Below, in pieces: positions 59,510-64,000 of a stretch of 64,000 nucleotides of DNA; positions within the stretch are counted from its first letter, which is position 1; each line of letters begins with the position of its first letter. Source of the DNA: Amaurobius ferox (taxonomy: Eukaryota; Arthropoda; Arachnida; Araneae; Amaurobiidae); NCBI GenBank assembly GCA_951213105.1, contig OX578138.1, positions 92,792,914 through 92,856,913 of the forward strand, read 5' to 3'. The notes beneath the pieces were generated by a model. It saw only the letters and a program-made list of their open reading frames with translations, was not told the DNA's origin and ran no database searches. Made by a program: the position numbers and the translations under genes.

Positions 59510-60060
59510 TGCTTATTTATTTTTATCACATTCTAATAATTTTTATTAAGATTTATTATCACTCAAACGTTCTTCTGAATAACCGAAAAAAAAAATCTAA
59601 CATGCATGTGATTTTAAAGGTATTTTTATCTTGCACGTAACAAAAGAGAACAAGTTCTAACAACCCTACATTCCAAATTAGTCTAAAAGGTTTTAATGAA
59701 AGGTCCCACTAAAGGGATGTAAACCTCTTTTCTGAATATAGTTCATGAGAACAACATTGCTCATTAAGAGTTTTATTCATAAAAATAACGTCATTTACTC
59801 GGAGTTAAGTGTAATTTTATAGCGTTTTAATGATGTCTTTTCATCAGATAAAAGTCCTTTAAGAATATAAGCCATAAAAGTTATTTATGGATTTATTTTA
59901 AAACTATACCTAACTTACGCTTGTTTTGACAATTTTTGGGCGGATTCAAAGAAGATTCTCACATGTAAATTAACGTCATGTCAATGTTAGTACGACGAAT
60001 AATATGCACATTAAATTGTCATTTGAACAAAATTTCAAAAAGTTTTGTAATTTGCATAGC
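59510..60060 (+). repeat. dispersed repeat R1, second copy
   Basis: Diverged partner of 35440-36070 in the same orientation. Confidence 0.65.
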
Positions 60061-60489
60061 ATTTATATTCGATGTGTCATTAGTAAACTTAAAGTCATCA
60101 TAATTCATAAAAAGTCATAAAAATGTCATCATAATTAGCAAAGTCATGAAAATTCTTCAACTTGCATGAGCTAGTTTTAATCTTGCTACACACATTGGGT
60201 GAATAATTTTTTACAGATTCAGAAAATTCAAATAACACTTTAATGTAAATAAATAAATGCACCCATATAAAAATTAAGCTACATCCGAAAAACTCCAAAT
60301 GATCAAAAGTTATGCGAATGATCAAATTGCCAGCTCCAATGGGGTTATTGATCTGATGCAACGCACATCAGAACAACGAATAGTGCAACATTTAAAAAAC
60401 AACTGGTGTTTTCATCCAAGGAAATTGGAACTGAATTTATTACTTTGACACTGCAAGTTGTGTACAAAGATGTCCTTAGGACACACTTG
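60061..60489. other. unassigned interval, possibly 5' part of the Tc1-like element
   Basis: No terminal repeat was identified. GAAATTGGAACTGAATTTATT to the ATG at 60490 may be element leader sequence. Confidence 0.35.
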
Positions 60490-60622
60490 ATGCCACTACG
60501 AAAAATTGTCAGATTCAGAGAGGACGTTTCATCGGCTTAAGGGAATCTAGTTGGTCCAACAGACGTATCAGTGCTATCTTGGTCAAAGCGATATGGTAGT
60601 TTCCTGGTGTGTGCAACAGTCT

Positions 60623-62893
60623 ATCAGAAAAAGCACACGTAGCTATGAATGAGGCTAAGGATCAGAAAAATGCACATATAGCTATGAATGAGGCTGAGGA
60701 TCAGAAAAGGCACATGTAGCTGTGAAGGAGGCTGAGGATCAGAAAAAGGCACATGTAGCTGTGAATGAGGCTAAGGATCAGAAAAAGGCACATGTAGCTG
60801 TGAATGAGCCTGAGGATCAGAAAAAGGCACATGCAGCTGTGAATGAAGCTCAGAATCAGAAAAAAGGCACGGGTAGCTGTAAATGAGACTAAGGATAAGA
60901 AAAGGCGCTTATAGCTGCGAATGAGGTTAAGGATCAGAAAAGGCACCTGTAGCTGTGAATGAGGCTAAGGATCAGAAAAGACATATGTAGCTGTGAATGA
61001 GGCTGAGGATCAGAAAAGACACATGTAGCTGTGAATGAGGCTAAGGATCAGAAAATTCACATGTAGCTGTGAATGAGGCTAAGGATCAGAAAATGCACAT
61101 GTAGCTGTGAATGAGACTAAGGATCAGAAAAGGCACATGCAGCTGTGAATGAGGCTAAGGATCAGAAAAGACATGCGGGGTTTATGTTGGTTTGAAGTTT
61201 GTGTGGGCTGAACCTGACATGCGGTATTAATGCCCAGCACAATCCCCCGACATTTGTTGTTGTTTTGTTCTCTAGGCAGAACGTTAACTTGCGTAAAATA
61301 ACATTTATTTACATTAAATTTTACAAATATATATGTACAGCATACTAACACTTTGCAGAGAGATTCTGCGACAAGCGGATAAATCCTGATTGTTGGAACG
61401 TTAAGTTCGAAGCAGTCGGAAGGAGGTTTCGACTGCGTAGTTCCAAAGTTCGAAAGCAAGTAGACCGAGAGTCGACCGATTAGGTCGAGATTTTTGGAGC
61501 GAGTCTCCGTCCGAAAAGATGAAAGTTCTTTTCTAAACTGAATTTTGTAAACGCCCCAGAAGGAGTGACCGACCATCTTATTGGTCGTCGTCGGTCTGGG
61601 GCTCATTAATGGGGGTGCTCCCCATGCACGCCACGTGTTTTCGGTGTGCACCATCGTCTTGTTTTTCACACATGCCGGTGACGAAAATTATGGCTTTCAC
61701 ATGCCAACATACTGTCACCGGCGTTAAAGTTATGTGTAAATCCCCATCGGGAATCTTTGAAAGTCAGGCGTCCCAAAACAGGAAATGGTATGCGGTTTCC
61801 TCAGTTATCAGATACATAGAGAAAAGCCGCGTCTAGTTCGTTTTGGTGCAGGTGGCATAAATGGCGATAGTTAACCGCCACAGACACATGTAGCTGTGAA
61901 TGGGGCTGAGGATCAGAAAAGACACATGTTGCTGTGAATGAGGCTAAGGATCAGAAAATGCACATGTAGCTGTGAATGAGACTAAGGATCAGAAAAGGCA
62001 CCTGTAGCTGTAAATGAGGCTAAGGATCAGAAAAGACACATGTAGCTGTGAATGAGGCTGAGGATCAGAAAATACACATGTAGCTGTGAATGAGGCTAAG
62101 GATCAGAAAATGCACATGTAGCTGTGAATGAGACTAAGAATCAGAAAAGGCACATGCAGCTGTGAATGAGGCTAAGGATCAGAAAAGACACATGTAGCTG
62201 TGAATGAGGCTGAGGATCAGAAAAGACACATGTAGCTGTGAATGAGGCTAAGGATCAGAAAATGCACATGTAGCTGTGAATGAGACTAAGGATCAGAAAA
62301 GGCACCTGTAGCTGTGAATGAGGCTAAGGATCAGAAAAGACACATGTAGATGTGAATGAGGCTGAGGATCAGAAAAGACACATGTAGCTGTGAATGAGGC
62401 TAAGGATCAGAAAATGCACATGTAGCTGTGAATGAGGCTAAGGAACAGAAAATGCACATGTAGCTGTGAATGAGACTAAGGATCAGAAAAGGCACATGCA
62501 GCTGTGAATGAGGCTAAAGATCAGAAAAGACACATGTAGCTGTGAATGAGGCTGAGGATCAGAAAAGACACATGTAGCTGTGAATGAGGCTAAGTATCAG
62601 AAAAGACACATGTAGCTGTGAATGAGGCTGAGGATCAGAAAAGACACATGTAGCTGTGAATGAGGCTAAGGATCAGAAAATGCACATGTAGCTTTGAATG
62701 AGACTAAGGATCAGAAAAGGCACCTGTAGCTGTGAATGAGGCTAAGGATCAGAAAAGACACATGTAGCTGTGAATGATGTTAAGGATCAGAAAATGCACA
62801 TGTAGCTGTGAATGAGGCTAAGGATCAGAAAATGCACATGTAGCTGTGAATGAGACTAAGGATCAGAAAAGACACATGTAGCTGTGAATGAGG
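60623..62893 (+). repeat. 38-39 bp minisatellite, about 40 units, interrupted by an LTR
   Basis: Consensus unit: GATCAGAAAAGRCACATGTA followed by GCTGTGAATGAGGCTAAG. About 14 units lie before and about 26 after the LTR at 61174-61882. The first units are 39 bp and keep one frame (A-H-V-A-M-N-E-A-K-D-Q-K). Later ones are mostly 38 bp, so no frame survives. Variant units (GAGGCTG, GAGACTA, AGGCACCTG, ATGCAC) recur in a four-unit cycle of about 153 bp. The minus-strand frames rich in Leu-Ile-His-Ser across it are artefacts. Confidence 0.93.
61174..61882. mobile_element. solo LTR, 709 bp, in the minisatellite
   Basis: Begins TGCGGGGTTTATGTTGG and ends GTTAACCGCCACA (TG...CA with a short inverted repeat). 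It is flanked by GACA at 61170-61173 and 61883-61886. Removing it with one GACA restores an intact minisatellite unit (GAAAAGACA-CATGTAGC). Composition is richer in G+C than its surroundings. No internal retroviral genes lie beside it, so it is a solo LTR from recombination. The direction of transcription was not determined, and the frames inside it are not genes. Confidence 0.85.
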
Positions 62894-63708
62894 CTCAGAG
62901 CAAACAACTGATTGAGAGCATCCTGTAGTTAGGAAAGGGACACGTCCAAACCAATGACATCTATATCAGCCATTCAAAGACATTTGTCATCTTCTATGCA
63001 TCTTGTATTATGTATTAAGGGATATTGGTAGAATGTACAATTAGGTGTCCACGTTCATTAAGAGACCTACCACTGACACCTCAGCTTAGGAAGAGCCATC
63101 TGAATTGGTGCCAAGTTCGGTCAGCCTGGACAGTGTAAAATTTGAAGCATGCTGTCTTTAGTGACGAATCTCGCTGTTTTCTCAGTACTTACGACAGCCT
63201 CGTACGTGTGTGGAGAATGATTGACCAGCTTTCCAACCGCGCATTTGTTATAGAGCGGCAACAGTCTATCATACCTGGTTTGATAGTCTGGGAAGCCAAC
63301 TCGCGTAACAGCCGAACTTTTCTAGCTATGCTGCAAACCAATTTGATGGTTCGCTTGTACGTCAACATTATTCTGCAGCTGAGTATTCTGCCTTCGCTGT
63401 CAAGCCGCTTCGGTTCCATTTACCAACAAGCCTATGCTCGACCACGTTCTGCACGACGTTTTCAATACTGTCTTCGAGATTTTAACGCCCTCACATGGCT
63501 ACCAATGGCCCCAGACGTATCACCAATAGAACACGTTTTGGACATGCTGGGAAGGCAATTACAGACTTCTCAGAATACCACTAAATTAGCTGACCAGTTT
63601 TAATATTTGTAGTAGGATCTTTCGCAGATTGGCATAAGCCACTTAATTGAATTTATGCCGCACCGTATATCGGCAACCGTATAGCTGGCAAGGGAGGATT
63701 TACGACTC

Positions 63709-64000
63709 ACTACAATGTTATCTTTTTGTTGCCAGCATTTCTTAAAAATCCTTTATTTTTGCTCCCAAATTTTAATAATTTGCTTATGTCCTCAAACGAT
63801 ACATACATGACGAGTTTTCCCGGGTATAGCTCTATTTTTTATGAGTGCATATATTCTTTTGCCGTTGAGTGTATTTAGAAGACGCACTATATGTACGCAA
63901 TCATAGTAAAACGCAATATCTTATTCGAATCTACATATATGTATTCTGCTGTACAAAACCTACCTCATGCTAAGTTGATAAAGAAATGTTAATTAAGCAC
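63709..64000. other. unassigned AT-rich end of window
   Basis: No further feature recognised. The 3' terminal inverted repeat of the Tc1-like element could not be located. Confidence 0.4.

Larger units (their letters stand above)
60490..63708 (+). pseudogene. Tc1-like transposase split by a minisatellite
   Basis: ATG at 60490 opens M-P-L-R-K-I-V-R-F-R. After frameshifts the helix-turn-helix continues as R-G-R-F-I-G-L-R-E-S-S-W-S-N-R-R-I and L-G-Q-S-D-M-V-V-S-W-C-V-Q-Q (to about 60625). About 2.27 kb of repeat follows. The gene resumes near 62920 with R-P-R-S-L-like and P-L-T-P-Q-L-R-K-S-H-L-N-W-C segments (63048-63115), then F-S-D-E-S-R (first Asp kept, 63158-63175), Y-Q-Q-A-Y-A-R-P (second Asp replaced by Ala) and S-P-I-E-H-V (Glu kept), ending P-H-R-I-S-A-T-V near 63680. 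It is dead by frameshifts, the lost Asp and the insertion. Related to, but not the same subfamily as, the copy at 20194. Confidence 0.85.

Noticed and set aside
60701..60946. Minus-strand membrane-protein-like frame with repeated C-L-F-L-I-L
   Set aside because: It is the complement of the minisatellite unit, and its hydrophobicity follows from the repeat.
61124..61669. A 181-codon minus-strand gene
   Set aside because: It reads across the boundary between the solo LTR and the minisatellite. Its C-terminal part is the repeat, and no domain is visible.

Overview
The window is AT-rich eukaryotic DNA. It contains no operons and no convincing intact host gene. Its transposon fossils are Tc1/mariner, hAT, an RNase H-bearing non-LTR LINE, tRNA- and 5S-derived SINEs, an LTR and Helitron-like non-autonomous repeats. 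The two Tc1-like transposases have the style common in arthropods, especially arachnids. I infer an arthropod, plausibly a spider or relative, at moderate to low confidence. I read the window as an intergenic or intronic repeat landscape.

Layout. 0.4-5.5 kb: two copies of a 1.3-kb repeat here called family A, one carrying a nested family B repeat. 5.6-11.7 kb: a nest of tRNA-like repeat sequence, two minus-strand LINE 3' ends, a 2.5-kb hAT element with an 8-bp target duplication, and a SINE inside the second LINE. 12.7-13.1 kb: a SINE whose head is a recognisable 5S rRNA. 15.7-16.6 kb: a near-perfect 0.9-kb palindrome whose arms each hold a TATA box and an exon-like ORF. 18.6-19.4 kb: a B copy. 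20.2-21.2 kb: a Tc1-like transposase pseudogene. 21.4-23.0 kb: an A copy holding an exact 141-bp duplicate of an exon-like stretch just downstream. 23-33 kb: a SINE stub, an AT tract, B, C and A copies, and a head-to-head pair of A elements. 33-37 kb: tRNA-like repeats, a mariner-type element and diverged repeats. 37.8-40.4 kb: a satellite of exactly twenty units averaging 129 bp. 41.3-47.1 kb: a head-to-head pair of B elements, a further A copy, a possible solo LTR and another B. 48-60 kb: degenerate tandem repeats, C and D repeats, MITEs and another B. 60.5-63.7 kb: a second Tc1-like transposase split by a 38-39 bp minisatellite that itself contains a solo LTR.

How the parts relate. The LINE and the SINEs share a 3' tail of about 60 bp that folds into a stem with compensatory changes. 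This is expected if the LINE reverse transcriptase mobilises the SINE. Families A and B both show subterminal inverted repeats, a GTCT- or CA-type microsatellite and a hairpin near the 3' end, the architecture of non-autonomous Helentron-like (HINE/DINE-1-type) elements. Family names A, B, C, D, R1, R3 and M are labels for this window only.
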